In this document: in pieces, positions 11,047 to 22,328 of the stretch | Layout: every line of letters starts with the position of its first letter | Position numbering within the stretch: position 1 is the stretch's first letter | Origin: Triglochin maritima | Lineage: Eukaryota; Streptophyta; Magnoliopsida; Alismatales; Juncaginaceae | Assembly (NCBI GenBank): GCA_963682175.1 | Contig: OY821771.1 | Span: 36,972,201-37,036,200 of the forward strand | Direction of reading: 5' to 3' | DNA length: 64,000 bases | Notes under the pieces: generated by a model | What the model was told of the DNA's origin: nothing | Databases searched by the model: none | The model's input: the letters and a program-made list of their open reading frames with translations, nothing else | Position numbers and translations under genes: made by a program

Positions 11047-12157
11047 AGGTGCTCTGTCCAGACGTTGGTTTGGGCGATTCGAGGGGTTTTTAATTTTTTG
11101 TTTCTAGTGTTGTTTAGTTTCAGGGAACCTAAGGATCAAGGGGAGGCTACTGGAGAAGTTTGAGGACCAGAAGCTACAAAAAGACCGCCAATCAGCGGTC
11201 TGGGACCGCCAATTGGCGGCCTGGTGAGCCTCAATTGTTCTCAAATTTGTTCCAGTTGTTATATTGTTCATTTTAGTTATCTGGGAGCACAATTTTGCAT
11301 GCTGTGACTTCTACTTTGCTCCCAGATTTAATTTCAATCCCCTTTAATCAACTTGGACCATAAAACTCAAAGCAAAAGATTAGACTTCTTGCCATCTAGG
11401 TCATGCATCATATGTAGACCTTGCATGCATCTTTCTTTTCTTTGCTTTACATTTTGTCGTTGATTGCTGGAGCGAGGTACGCATTCCTTATCACTCATTC
11501 ACGCATTAGGACATTCATTAGTGAGTAAGGTTTGCATCGAAACAAGAGTGAGGTGAGTGCTTGTTTGGTGAGTTGCTTGCTAGCCTAAGATTTCAAAACA
11601 TCTTTAAGGGGCATCACCTATAGACTTCAAAGATAAGGTGGGGGATTTCATCACCCCTCCCTTAGCCCCAAAAACCACTCTCAAGTAAAGCCTTAACTAA
11701 AAGCAAGTAGACATTGGCCCTAGGAATTCGGACGCACTAGGAGAGTAATCTAGTTGAGACCGTCATGACCTGATCGGCGTTGCCTACCTTGTCGATAGTA
11801 GGAGGTACTGGATCTCCGGATCTGGTATCACTTGCTGGGCATTGTGGTCCTCGTTGTAGGGAGGTGAGGCGTGTCGAGGCTAGTGACCTCGAAGTTAGGC
11901 GTCGTCTAGCCTAAGGACCCATTGCCTTACATTGTTTGAGCCGTGCTTGCTAGTTAGGCTTCTACCTTCACCCTGTACCCTCGCTAGCTCTAGGGATTCT
12001 TCCCTTCTCCTCTGAGTCATCTTCTTCTCACCTTCTTCTACGTTATAGTCTCCTCCCCTTTACACTCTCTGTTAGCGTTTTAGGGTCGAGTCGAGCACTT
12101 TTTTGCGAGCTTAGCCTCGTGGTGGTGAGAGTGATCGACTCGAGAGTTTTTCTTGAG

Positions 12158-13669
12158 ATGGATGGTTACATGGGCGACCATCCATATCATTGTTGGGACC
12201 AGGACGATTCTTCCTGGTACTCCGGACCCATGCAACCTGGGGTGGCTCAGACTAACACCCCGTATGGTTGGGATGATCGCAATTTTGTGACTGAGCAGTC
12301 TTCATATTGGGGTAACATGAGAGAGGCACCGACTGCTAGACCACAATCTAGTTATGCCGAATCATATGCTGGTCAACAAACTGAGACATTACAACAAACT
12401 TTGGCCTCTTTCATGCGTATGGCAGACGACATGAGTGCCCCGGTGGCTCCAGTAGCCGTACCGTGCGACTGTTGTGGGTTGAGTGGTCATGTTATCGGGG
12501 AATGTCCTTATGTTCCCCCTGAGCCTGAGTATGAGCACACATTTTCCCAAAATGCTCATTATGACCATTACGCATCCGCGTACAACCCGAGAGTGATGGA
12601 TTCATGGGGAGACAAATCTTATCCAAATTCTTATACCTCATTTTCACCCCCGTATCCTCCTCCCGAATACCCAGAATTCTACCAACACCCCACTTCAAAT
12701 CATTGGACTCATTCTCAGCCCATCAACACCCAACCCCAAAATTTCCCAAGCTCTGACTTGGACCTCACTGTTGACCCCAAATTTGATTCCTTAAAACAAA
12801 CCCTCCAAACATTCATGGAAACCACTCAAACTTTATTGAAGTCCAACTTGAATTCCTTGCAAAATATGGAATTGCAAGTGAGTCAAATGACACAACAATT
12901 CCATGAACGCGAGGAAGGTCACCTTTCTTGTCAACATGAGGATTCATCTTTTGATATCGAACCACCACCACATCCACAAATTCAAAGCACAACCTTTCAA
13001 AGTCAAACTCCTAGTCAGCCTGAGGGACTTGGGGTTTCAATTCACGATCACTTAGTGGAGGATTCGATTCAAATTGAGAATAACTTGGACCAGTTCTATT
13101 ATGAGTCGGCACAGGATTGTGCCTTACCTTTTTGTCCCGTGGCCCTTGAGCCACATGATCTTATTGTTGTACCTCCTAAGGACTCACCTCTGGTGGAGCA
13201 AGAGCTCCCTAGTACCCTCAACTTCAAACAACCTGATGAGAGTTTGCCTCTCACTATTGTTCCTGATCATCTTGGAAATGATGGAACATCAAACAACCAC
13301 TTTGCTCATGAGGGTATTAGGAGTTCCTTGGAGGATACCTTGGGTATGAGACCCACTTCCTGTTCTCCTGGTGAGTTGGACATGCATAACGAGGTGCTTG
13401 ACCTCGTTCCGACCCACCAGCCTGTTGGTTGGAGAGTTTGGATTGATGATCATAACTTCAGTTCCGCAACAGGAGAGATTCTTCTTCCGTTGCCCCTCAT
13501 TTCCCAAACTCTTGAGAGGTTCAAGCTCTTTCAGTTTGATCCTTTGAATGAGACGCCTTTGCGTCCAATTCATGAACCTCTCATTTCATCTGGTGCTCTT
13601 TGTGAAGGGGGCCCACGCATGCGTATTCTGGCCCCGCGTGGTGTCTTGTTCCCTTTCCAAGTGCATTGA
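12158..13669 (+). CDS. Gag-derived protein with CCHC zinc knuckle, intact ORF of the non-autonomous Gypsy
   Basis: 503 aa, starting at the ATG at 12158 (an open stretch without ATG extends upstream to 12119). The order is an acidic, Tyr/Trp/Pro-rich N-terminus; a perfect CX2CX4HX4C knuckle (CDCCGLSGHVIGEC, about residues 107-120); a Tyr/Pro-rich linker; a coiled-coil stretch (LKQTLQTFMETTQTLLKSNL, about residues 220-260) that parallels the region after the knuckle in plant Gypsy gags; then a long acidic tail ending in a conserved block (PVGWRVWIDDH..). The same block (PIGWRVLFDEQ) closes the ORF of the truncated element at 56320-57309. The capsid and protease domains are missing. It may bind element RNA, or it may only persist because the RNA is packaged by a partner. 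I recognise no catalytic motif. Confidence 0.8.
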   Translation: MDGYMGDHPYHCWDQDDSSWYSGPMQPGVAQTNTPYGWDDRNFVTEQSSYWGNMREAPTARPQSSYAESYAGQQTETLQQTLASFMRMADDMSAPVAPVAVPCDCCGLSGHVIGECPYVPPEPEYEHTFSQNAHYDHYASAYNPRVMDSWGDKSYPNSYTSFSPPYPPPEYPEFYQHPTSNHWTHSQPINTQPQNFPSSDLDLTVDPKFDSLKQTLQTFMETTQTLLKSNLNSLQNMELQVSQMTQQFHEREEGHLSCQHEDSSFDIEPPPHPQIQSTTFQSQTPSQPEGLGVSIHDHLVEDSIQIENNLDQFYYESAQDCALPFCPVALEPHDLIVVPPKDSPLVEQELPSTLNFKQPDESLPLTIVPDHLGNDGTSNNHFAHEGIRSSLEDTLGMRPTSCSPGELDMHNEVLDLVPTHQPVGWRVWIDDHNFSSATGEILLPLPLISQTLERFKLFQFDPLNETPLRPIHEPLISSGALCEGGPRMRILAPRGVLFPFQVH

Positions 13670-15303
13670 CCCACTCTTGAGGTTCCCATTTGATGTCTTT
13701 TGACAAATGAAGATGGGAACTTATGTTTGTACATAGTTATATAAAAAAAAAAGAAAAAAAAAGAAAGAAAAAGAAAAAAATAAGTACAATAAAAGACTCC
13801 TTCAGTGAGCATTGATTGTTGTGAGCCCCAACCCTTGTGTATTTGGGCTCCATTTCTTTCACGTATTTGTATCCCTTCTTTAGCATCTCACAGGTTTTGA
13901 GGGAATTCGGGTTATGTCCATCAACATGACCTTGCACTTCCCTTTGTACTTCATGTTGGTGAGATCTCTCCTTTTTATGCATCAATCCATGTAGTATCTT
14001 GCTTGCATTCATTGAGGACAATGCATGAAGTAGGTGTGGGTGGGTGTTTTACGTGTGTACATAGTCGAGTCTTTTTCCTTTGATTTTGTTTTCTTTTGTT
14101 TGCATTGTTAGGGTCATCATAGTGTGCTGCATTTAATATCGATATATCTGCTTGCCATGATCCTTGGGTGACTTGTCTTCTTTTGCTTGCCTAGGGCTTC
14201 AAAATTTTCACATTTCTTTCAAAATCTTCATGTGTTTTCGAAAGAAAATGTTTTGTGGGTTTTGCGTGTGTTTAGCATGTGCAAAACCGTTGAGAGGCAA
14301 AGTAAAAAGAAAGCTCCCAAAATTGTCTTGAACTTGATGCATTAGGATATCTAGTACGTGGCTTTAGGATTTATCGAGTCGTTAGGATGCACCCCAGTTT
14401 TCCCTTGGGGGTGAGTAATCATAGGGTTTCAGTGCTCAAACATTTAATGAAGTCCACCCTGAACCTAATGAGTCAATAATTCGTGTCTGTTAACTTAAGG
14501 AAGTTTGTTGTAGTCAAGGACCCTCTAAATCCTGTTGTGAGACATTAGTGTAGGGGTTTTGGTTCATGTGTAGATAAGAAATAAGTGAGTAGGTGTTCTC
14601 TCTTCTCGCACGGCTCCTATCACTCGGGAAAGTAGGTCTGAGGGGACTTTGTGCCTGGTGCTTTCGAGTCATCTGACTTGGGATGCGCCGACTAAACTCC
14701 CGTTACACGGGTGGTAGGGATTGCCCTATGTGGAGATGTGGGGAAAGGTGTACGTGATAGTGTAAGTCCTCATGGGCAATGATGCACGGAACCTGACCCT
14801 GGGAGAATGAAGCTCCAACTAATAAAAAGTAAAAGAAAAAAAAATGTGAAAAGAAACAAAAAGAAAAAAAAATGATAATGCAAATAAGAACCTTAATGGA
14901 CTTTACACTTTGTAGCACTTGAGGATGTTGAGGTTGTCCATGTCTTTCACATAATTCCTTATTTAACTTGCACGAATGGTTCATTAGGGTAGAGGTGTGG
15001 ACTGATCACCTATATAGAGTCGGCCCGTAGCATTACCGCGTCCATTGATCGACAAAATATTTCCAACGAGTCGAGGTCTAGATTGAATAATGCATCTTGT
15101 TCGGATTTTGTGGGTATATCCGCTGAAAACCCTCAGGAGACAACACTCCTCCTCCTTGGCAACAAAGAGGTTTAACGGCTTGTTGCACGTGCTAAGTGCA
15201 ACCGTGATTCCTACGAAAGTGAGTTAGGATTTCTTGTTTCTCGTTTGTTTTTCTCTTTCTTTGTTTTGCTCGAGACTAGCAAAAACTTAGGTGTGGGGGT
15301 ATT
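13670..15303 (+). other. Noncoding 3' internal region of the Gypsy element
   Basis: No ORF could be supported. It contains an A-rich tract (13741-13790) and ends in the GTGTGGGGG tract before the 3' LTR. It aligns by eye with 57310-58462 of the second element, so it is a family-wide conserved region rather than captured host DNA. Confidence 0.7.
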
Positions 15304-16835
15304 TGATTGACATCATTTCATGCTCATATTTGTATCTTATATCCATTATCTTACACCTAAGCAATGCTACGTGACGAGTTTTATGTTTAGTTTTCAGGAA
15401 TAAAGAGGTTTGAAGAGAAGAGCCATGAAAGGACCCAAAAGCTGGGAAAAAGGACTGAATTGTGAGATCTAGGGACCAAGATGCAAGGGAGAAGGACCTA
15501 AATGTAAGACAGAAGGAACTAAGAGCAAAACAGAATACTCCACACCATCATGGGGAGTATTTTACCAATTCTATTCGGGTCGGAGCTCCAACAAGTCGAG
15601 TAACCGCATCAAAGACCAACAATACCAGAAATCAAAGCCCACAACAAATTCCAACACGATCCGACAATCTTGGACCGCCAATTGGCGGTCCATATTGCTC
15701 AGGATCCGTCGAAATTTCTCCTGGACTTGTATTAATGTTCGTTTAGGCTATTTTTGGTATTGGTTTAGTCCCACATCGGGGGATTGTCCCCGATTAGCTT
15801 TTTCCATGCTTATAAATAGAACTCTTCACCTTCCATTGTAATTACCCATTGTTTGGTGGCATTCTCTCTACTAAGGAGTGAGCCTTGAAGCAATAACTCA
15901 AGGTGGAGAAGGATCCTACCTTCAATGTGAGTCATTGTTAATAAAAGTTTATTTGTTTCTTTTAATCTTGTTTTGTTATGTTGTTTGCTTTGTGTGGGTT
16001 GTTTTACTTTGTTTAATTTCTTGTTTAGTAATTTTAGTATCTTCGTTAAATGTTTTCTTTACTTAGTCTAATCAGTAGTATAATGAGTAGTGAGTAGTTC
16101 CATCCCCATTTGGGGGGTGGAGAAATATGTGATATAATTATGTAGTGTATTAAGTGTGTGTTATTTTTATCCATTGAGCTTTATATGATTTCCATAACCA
16201 TCTAATGGGTCTCCACTCTTATCTTTGATATGCTAATGCTCTTGAATGATGTTTAGCTTATGCTTTGATTAGCGGACATATTTTATGGGGAATGATAAGG
16301 TTAGGATATGGATGAAGTTAATATTGGAGACACAATTTGTAATGTATGTGCTCTTGTTGCCTTTACCTTAGCTAATGTCTTGTATGTTTTAATGATGTAG
16401 TGAAATCTTAATTCATGTAGAGGCATAGTAGGGTATAGTCTTTATACTTGAGTTCATGTAGCTTCATTCCAATTATTGTCTTGTATGTTTTAATGATGTA
16501 GTCTTATCTTAATTCATGTAGAGGCAAAGTTGGATGTAGTTTTATGATTTCATGCACTACATGTTGTGAGGAGCTTAATGAACACACACACACTTCTTTA
16601 TGTTCACATTATTTCTCTACCCCCTTTGGGGTTTAGTTTTATTGCTTATCTTCATTTCCTTTTGCATTCTAGTTTAGCATTGTAGTGTAGTTTAGTGTAA
16701 CCAATCCTTTTCTCCTTTCTTTACCCCTTGCCTTCGCACGAACCAAGTGTCGACACACCTCCCAGTGGACGACCCGTATTTGCCACCGCTTCAACGCGGC
16801 CGTGCACTTGCGGTTAAATATAAAACGATCAATCA
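15304..16835 (+). repeat. 3' LTR of the young Gypsy element
   Basis: 1532 bp. It is identical in organisation to the 5' LTR except for one fewer 21-bp palindrome unit and a few substitutions (for example GGATCCTACC against GGATGCTACC). Confidence 0.92.
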
Positions 16836-17221
16836 ATGTTAGAATAAGACTTGAATAGAAACTTAAATGAACTTAACTTGAATCATACTCATTGTTTCCA
16901 CTTAGCCTTATTGATAGGGGGAGCTTAAATGTTATATCTTTTATTAGAGTAATGAAGTGCAAAATTTAGGGGGAGCAACTTCACTACAAGACATCCATAT
17001 TGACCTTCAATTGTATAATCTTTGTTTTTATTAATATCAATTTTTTGATGGATGTCAAAGGGGGAGAGATAATTAAGGGGGTAACCTGGCATTTGGAATA
17101 AAATTGAACAAAAACTATGCACATCCATAGGGGAAGCATTAATATGCATAGTTTACATTCACAAATTCCATGTATTAAGATTTAGTTAAGATATAGGTTG
17201 TCATCATCAAAAAGGGGAGAT
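16836..17221 (+). other. 3' internal region of the Copia element with multiple purine tracts
   Basis: Several GGGGGAG or AAGGGG tracts occur (near 16917, 16970, 17058, 17210). Multiple polypurine tracts ahead of the 3' LTR are a Sirevirus trait. No coding region seen. Confidence 0.7.
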
Positions 17222-18747
17222 TGTTGGCTTTTTGGCCTTAATCTATGTTTTAATGATTTAATTAACCTAATCTTAATTATGATCATGTAGAGTGGCACAC
17301 ATATTGCATTGCATATATATTGCTTTGTGCTAACCTCTACAGGCGATCAAGACTCAAGGAAGAATGGAAAATCAAGTCAAGACATGTAATCAAGCTCATT
17401 TGAAGACATGTATTTTGTATTTCTTTGAGTCTTTAGGAACTTGTGTATTTTGAGCATACTTGAGTTAAAATCAACTTAAACACACACTAGGTTCCCTATA
17501 GAAGTCACACACGAATTTTCACATGATTTGGACTTCAATAGATCACCCAAACTTAGACCGGAAAACACTAAACCTAAACCCTAACTTTCTGCCCACATTC
17601 GGTCGACCGCAACATGCCGTTCGGTCGACCGGATGATCAAGTATTCTGTTTTGTGTTTCACTGTCTGGTTTCGGTCGACCGTTTGAACTTAATCTTCCGA
17701 CCGTTATTTTTGTCGTATATACCCAACGGTCGTATTCGTATTAAACCAAGTATACCCCAAATACATTTCATGTATCGGTCGACCGAGGACCAAGATCGGT
17801 CGACCGTTTGTCCATCTCTTGACAAACCCCTAAGTGCATGTTGAACATCGGTCAACCGCTAGACCTGTTTCGGTCGACCGAATATCTACTTGTTTGTCAA
17901 CCCCAAAGTGCCTGGACGAAATCGGTCGACCGAATCCCTTTCTTGTGTTCGACCGATGACTTAAGTGTACCTAAGTCGTAGCGTTGGGAGGTCGACCGTT
18001 GCCTAACCGGTCGACCGAACTTAGTTCAAAACTGCCTAACGGTCGACCGTTCATACCGATCCGGTCGACCGAATTCATCCAGAATTGGGTCCTGCAGTTT
18101 CTGTTTTGTGTAATCACACATCAACTCATACCCAATCAATCCCAACGACTTTATTCTCTCTAATGCCTATATAAGGAGTTGTAAAACACATTTTAACACA
18201 ACTCGCCCACTACAAACTTGTCCCAAATATTAGAGAGAATCCAAAACATTCAAAGCCTCAAACCTTCCACACTTAGTGATCAATTCCTTATTTCTACTCA
18301 AGTGTGCTCAAGATTTAGAGAGTGTTGTCCCACTCAACCATTGTGCAAGAAGCAAGGGTCTTGGTGAAAGCCCAAGACAAAGAGTATAGACTTCGGTGAG
18401 AGCCCGAAGTGATCCTCTCGGATTGTGAGAGGTGGAGCCAAGCTCGGCGAGGGTTGTTCGCGAGCTTGAAGACTTGTAAAGGCGTTCTCTCCCGGCCCGA
18501 AACGGGGAGTGGTTAGTGAAGTCGTGAGCGGAGCTCGGTGATCCGAGCGGAGCTTGCAAGAGAGGACTAGGACCCGGGTGGGGTGTCGAACCTCTATAAA
18601 AATCCCCCGAGTCGATTTGTGGTTTGCGTTATTCTTCCTTTACTCGCTTGTTTGTTTTATTTCCGCTGCATTTCTTTTATTGTCTAAACAAGTAGAGAAT
18701 TAGGTGATTAGCCTTAATTGTGGACCCATAACCCACACGATCCTACA
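17222..18747 (+). repeat. 3' LTR of the Copia element
   Basis: 1526 bp, TGTTGGC..CCTACA, followed by the AAGGG duplication at 18748-18752. A TATA box (TATATAAG) lies at about 18168. It carries an extra palindrome segment (about 18020-18055) compared with the 5' LTR. Confidence 0.93.
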
Positions 18748-20448
18748 AAGGGAAGCTCCCAACAATACTTTGAACATCCACCCTCATACCAAAACTGGGG
18801 GGGCTCCCAACAATACTCTGAACATCCACCCCGACACCAAAACTGGGGGAGTACATCCCAACCACAATACTCCCAACAACTCCGAAACACATTGCAGATG
18901 TACAACCAACTCCTCAATAGTCAATCTAGTAGGAACGAAGATACTACTACCCCAAATGATGAGGATAGTGACCACGCAGACCCTTGCCACATTGGTATGT
19001 CCCAACGTGCACAAAGAACGGCTATCAGTCCCCTTAAAAGCAAGCACGTATGGGCGAAAGAGGAGGATGAAGCCCTCGTTTTGTCGTACAAGGGGATTAG
19101 TTGTGATGCAACGGTGGGAACGAACCAGAAGGCAGTGCTCCTTTGGAGAAAGGTGAAAAAATTGTAAGACAAAGCGAGGCTCACAAACGAGCGACTGAAG
19201 CCACGAAACCTCGACTCTCTCAAAGGGAGTTGGAGGAGGATAAATGTGGCTACTATTAGGGCTGTCAATTTTACACGAAACACGATACGAAAACGACACG
19301 AAGTTAGCGGATATGGATTGAGAATTTGAACACGATTAATAAATGGGTTGGATATGGATTTCTGCTGCAAAAACGATTAACACGATTAAGACACGATAAA
19401 ACACGATAAGTAATTGGGTAATTAGGCACATGATTACGAATACGACACGATTAATACACGAATAATACCGACAAGTCTATAAGTAATATATAAGTTATAA
19501 ATTATAATAAACAAATTCTAAGAACTGAATGTCATATTTATAATTTTACCAATTATATATATAAGTGGTTTGAAACTTTGTAGTTTGAACTCTGAACGAG
19601 TGGATAATCGTGTGTTAATCGTGTGTTAAATGGTGTAAACGGTAGCGATGTTAAACGTGTACACAAAGTAACCTGTTTAATAATCGGGTATAAACGGGTT
19701 GGATATGGCAACGCGATTATAAATGGGTTGGATACGGCAAAAATTTAGCAACACGATTATTAAATGGGTCGGATACAGCGCAACACCTAGAGCTTATATA
19801 TAGGAGTTGACACGACACGATTAGCACACGACACGACACGATTGACAACCCTAGCTACTATGAAGCGGAGCGGCTGCATAGATGAGAACACTCGACGAAG
19901 CAGAAGTGAGGACAGCACGAGCGACCTTATCGAGCAAGCTCACGCGATTTATGAGCGCACTGACGGGACGACCTTCATGCACTACCAGACCTGGTTGATG
20001 CTGAAAGAGTACCCTAAGTGGAGGTCTACGGTCCCCATGCCCGGGATGACGCGTGAGGGTAATTTCCAATGTAGTCCTACCCTCCCATCCACTGGTTCAT
20101 CTGGGGAAAAAAGGTCGTACAGACTCGTCGGAAGAAAATTTCTTAGGCTCTCCTCATCCATCAACGACCCCAGAATTTATCGCCTCAAGTGGACCTCGTC
20201 CGGCGGGTGTAAAGAAAAGCAAAAGGAAAGGGAAACTGAAAGGGAAAGCGGTGACAGAGGATCCGCACGTGGTCGACAACGACGAACGCTTCCAATTTCT
20301 TCAGGTCGCGGCCTCGGTCAAACAGGATGAAATTAGACTTCGGCGAGAGAAGATAACGTTGGAAAATGAGAAAGAAGAAACCTGTCGGGCTTCTATGAAG
20401 TACAACCTTTATATTTCACTTTTGAGGCTAAGTAACTCGGCATCTTGA
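18748..20448 (+). pseudogene. 3' part of the Harbinger-type MYB/trihelix-like pseudogene, with a hAT MITE inside
   Basis: After the Copia, the repeated motif SQQYFEHPPSYQNWGGSQ resumes. It is followed by a MYB/trihelix-like region (VWAKEEDEALVLSYKGIS, about 19049-19102), a stop at 19165-19167, and a conserved stretch LKPRNLDSLKGSWRRI. A 597-bp MITE follows (19257-19853). Beyond it the family's next block is readable (DLIEQAHAIYERTDGTTFMH, then LKEYPKWR). The C-terminus (to 20446-20448, reading KKSKRKGKLKG..DEIRLRREKITLENEKEE) is the Lys-rich coiled region seen in NAM-associated proteins. Frame changes at about 19165 and 20090 show that it is dead. When intact such proteins bind DNA and may help a PIF/Harbinger transposase. 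Confidence 0.72.
19257..19853. mobile_element. hAT-type MITE, 597 bp
   Basis: The ends are TAGGGCTGTCAAT and the inverse of TAGGGTTGTCAAT. An exact 8-bp target duplication, GCTACTAT, flanks it (19249-19256, 19854-19861), as in the hAT superfamily. The interior is full of ACACGA/TCGTGT motifs and has no ORF. It interrupts the Harbinger-like pseudogene. Confidence 0.9.
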
Positions 20449-20927
20449 CACTGAAGGATGAAATTAATCCGAAAATGATCAATGGCGAAATCATTAAGTA
20501 GAACTATGTCGTTTTTTTCCAGCATGACTTATCTTCCCTATTTTCAGTTTATGACCTATCTTCCTTATTTTCAGTTTTAATTTCAGTTTAACACTTATCT
20601 TCCCAATTTATTTCATCAGTTTAGAATATCAGTTGTTACTTCAGTGTAGTTGTTGTTTAGTTCTACTTTAAATTTAGTTAAATATTTCATGTTTCAAAGA
20701 AGTTGGTGTATTTCTATATAATTTTCGTATTTTAATTATAACGTTATCAAAATATAATCAACCCTAACCCCTAATTATTATCAAAATATAAACCCCTAAT
20801 TATTAAAATAAATACCAAAACAAAAACAAAAAAATCCAAGAAAAACCCGCCCAACCGGGTTGTGCTACTTGGCACAACCCGGTCGTCCCACGACCGGGTC
20901 ATCCAGGGGGACAACAGGTCATCCACG

Positions 20928-21121
20928 GATGACCCGCTAAGGTTGCTCTTAAGGCCATCCTCAACGGGGGGTCGTGCGCCCCCACGACCCCCCACACTTC
21001 CCTTTAACGGGGGAGACGACGATGACCCGCTAGGGTTGCTCTTACGGTCATCCTCAATGGGGGGTCGTGTGCCCCAACGACCCCCACGACCCCCACACTT
21101 CCCTTTAACGGGGGAGACGAC
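20928..21121. repeat. GC-rich direct repeat, two copies of about 95 bp
   Basis: Copies start at 20928 and 21021 with GATGACCCGCTARGGTTGCT and end in ACGGGGGAGACGAC. A hairpin (GGGTTGTGC..GGCACAACCC) lies just upstream, near 20858-20881. This may be part of a MITE running to about 21400, but I could not fix its termini. The flanking 20449-20927 and 21122-21550 hold nothing else I can support. Confidence 0.65.
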
Positions 21122-21878
21122 TTGGTCGTCCCGGTCGTTTCTCCCAGCACTGTTTTTTTGTTGTTTTCATTTTTTGAAAATTAGTTTAATTTTTTTTTTG
21201 AAAATACGTTTTTTTTTGTAGAATTTTTTCCAAAATCGACCATAAAATGATGTTGATGAGATAGATGAGTTGTGGTTAAGAGGTGAATAGTGTAGGAAAG
21301 AGAAGAAAGTGGGTTAAAAGTAGAGAAAACTAACGTGAAAGAGAGAGAAAACTAATTTCGAAAAGAAAAAAAAACTCAGGATTAGGAAAAGATTACAGCT
21401 GGTCTAAGATGTCTTTGTATTTCTTTGTTTACGTAAATGTTCGGTCAATTTTGGGTAACACAAGTTTTCAGGACCTTTTAAACCAACAAAAAATTTCTAT
21501 AATTGAGATGTTTCTGAACTATGATGTTTATAATCTTGAGTCCTTATACACGGACGCGGGCGTCCGTGACGCGCCCTACGTGGCTTCAAAAAGTGGAGGA
21601 GTCGGCGTCTACTCGGATTGCCATGTCACGCTTTCCTTCCGAACGCGCCTTAAATTGTTTTAAATTTTTTTTGACGGTTTTCGAAGAAGGACGGTTCGTT
21701 TCCAGATTAGACAGCGACAGACACCCTACGAACGACGGTTCGGATACCGAGGAAGATAACATATCCAGAACTAAAGGGAGACTCTCGCTTTCTTTCTTTC
21801 TTACCTGTGAACGTAGGAAGCGCACCTGTGAAGCTTTCCCGACTTTCTTTCCCTGTGAAGCGCACCTTGTAAACGATA

Positions 21879-22213
21879 ATGGATTCTTCAACTCCGGCCG
21901 TCGATATCGAACACGTCCCAGAACCGGTGGGTCTCTAATTTTTTCTTTCCCTGGGTCGTTATGTTTTTTGATGAACTTCCGTTTACTAAATTATTGGTTT
22001 TAGGGAACCACGTACTACTTCCGGGAATCACGATGCTCCTGGAAGGCCATCCGAAAGCAGTTTGACCGGATGAATAAGGTGGAGAAGGAGGCTTTCCGTA
22101 GCACCCCATTCGGTCACTTCCTAAACCTTCCTAACATTACGACGGACAACGAAATAGTCGGTTGGTTCGTCGAGCACTACGATACGGAGGAGGTGGGGCT
22201 GAGAATAGGATAA
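21879..22213 (+). pseudogene. 5' exons of the Ulp1-like gene (DUF1985-like N-terminal region)
   Basis: The ATG at 21879 opens a 48-bp exon (MDSSTPAVDIEHVPEP) with a donor at 21927. The acceptor TTTTAG ends at 22003 and the second exon starts GTTYYFRESRCSW. It contains FGHFLNLPNITTDNEIVGWF and, after an in-frame TAA at 22211-22213, the motif VVPLTPEDIALILGL. That motif is typical of the N-terminal domain of plant transposon proteins that end in a Ulp1 protease. The TAA is where relatives usually have a charged residue, so this copy is probably inactive. Confidence 0.6.
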
Positions 22214-22328
22214 GGGGTAGTTCCCCTTACACCGGAAGACATCGCCCTAATTTTGGGGTTACGTACGCATGGGAAGTTTTTGTTCCTGCTTCACACTTCC
22301 TCTCTTCCTCTCTTTTTGTTTTTGTTCT

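Larger units (their letters stand above)
9471..16835 (+). mobile_element. Young non-autonomous Gypsy element with one gag-like ORF (TR-GAG-like), family A
   Basis: 7365 bp. The LTRs 9471-11023 (1553 bp) and 15304-16835 (1532 bp) begin TGATTGA and end TCAATCA, and an exact ATGTT duplication flanks the element (9466-9470, 16836-16840). A TGGCGCCGTTGCCGGGG primer site, typical of plant Athila/Tat-type Gypsy, starts at 11030. A G-rich tract (GTGTGGGGG, about 15292) precedes the 3' LTR. The LTRs differ by one 21-bp unit and by about eight substitutions that I can see, so the insertion is recent. The internal region holds one intact ORF (12158-13669) and no capsid, protease, reverse transcriptase or integrase domain. 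It lies inside the Copia element. Confidence 0.93.
4624..18747 (+). mobile_element. Copia (Sirevirus-like) LTR retrotransposon without pol, hosting two nested Gypsy insertions
   Basis: The element is bounded by LTRs 4624-6117 and 17222-18747 (TG..CA ends) and by an exact 5-bp target duplication, AAGGG, at 4619-4623 and 18748-18752. A primer-binding site complementary to initiator tRNA-Met (TGGTATCAGAGCC, 6120-6132) follows the 5' LTR, and a purine tract (AAAAAGGGGAGA, about 17209-17220) precedes the 3' LTR. Several other GGGGGAG tracts lie at 16915-17070, as in Sireviruses. Inside is gag only, with no protease, integrase or reverse transcriptase, so it must have relied on proteins from a partner. 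Removing the nested solo LTR (7102-8505) and Gypsy element (9471-16835) leaves about 5.3 kb. Confidence 0.9.

Noticed and set aside
12492..13573. Minus-strand and alternate-frame ORFs over the Gypsy gag-like gene
   Set aside because: Shadows of the 503-aa plus frame, which has the zinc knuckle and the family C-terminus.
7260..16066. Recurrent 62-101 aa frames (MRSRDQDAREKDLN, MSLEAITQGG types) in the Gypsy LTRs
   Set aside because: They lie in the U3 and U5 parts of the LTRs and recur only because the LTR recurs; no domain, and the lengths vary between copies.
20758..20780. Telomere-like CCCTAACCCCTAA
   Set aside because: Only two degenerate units in AT-rich DNA; no array.
20449..21550. A complete MITE around the GC-rich direct repeat
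   Set aside because: No convincing terminal inverted repeats or target duplication could be found, so only the repeat is reported.
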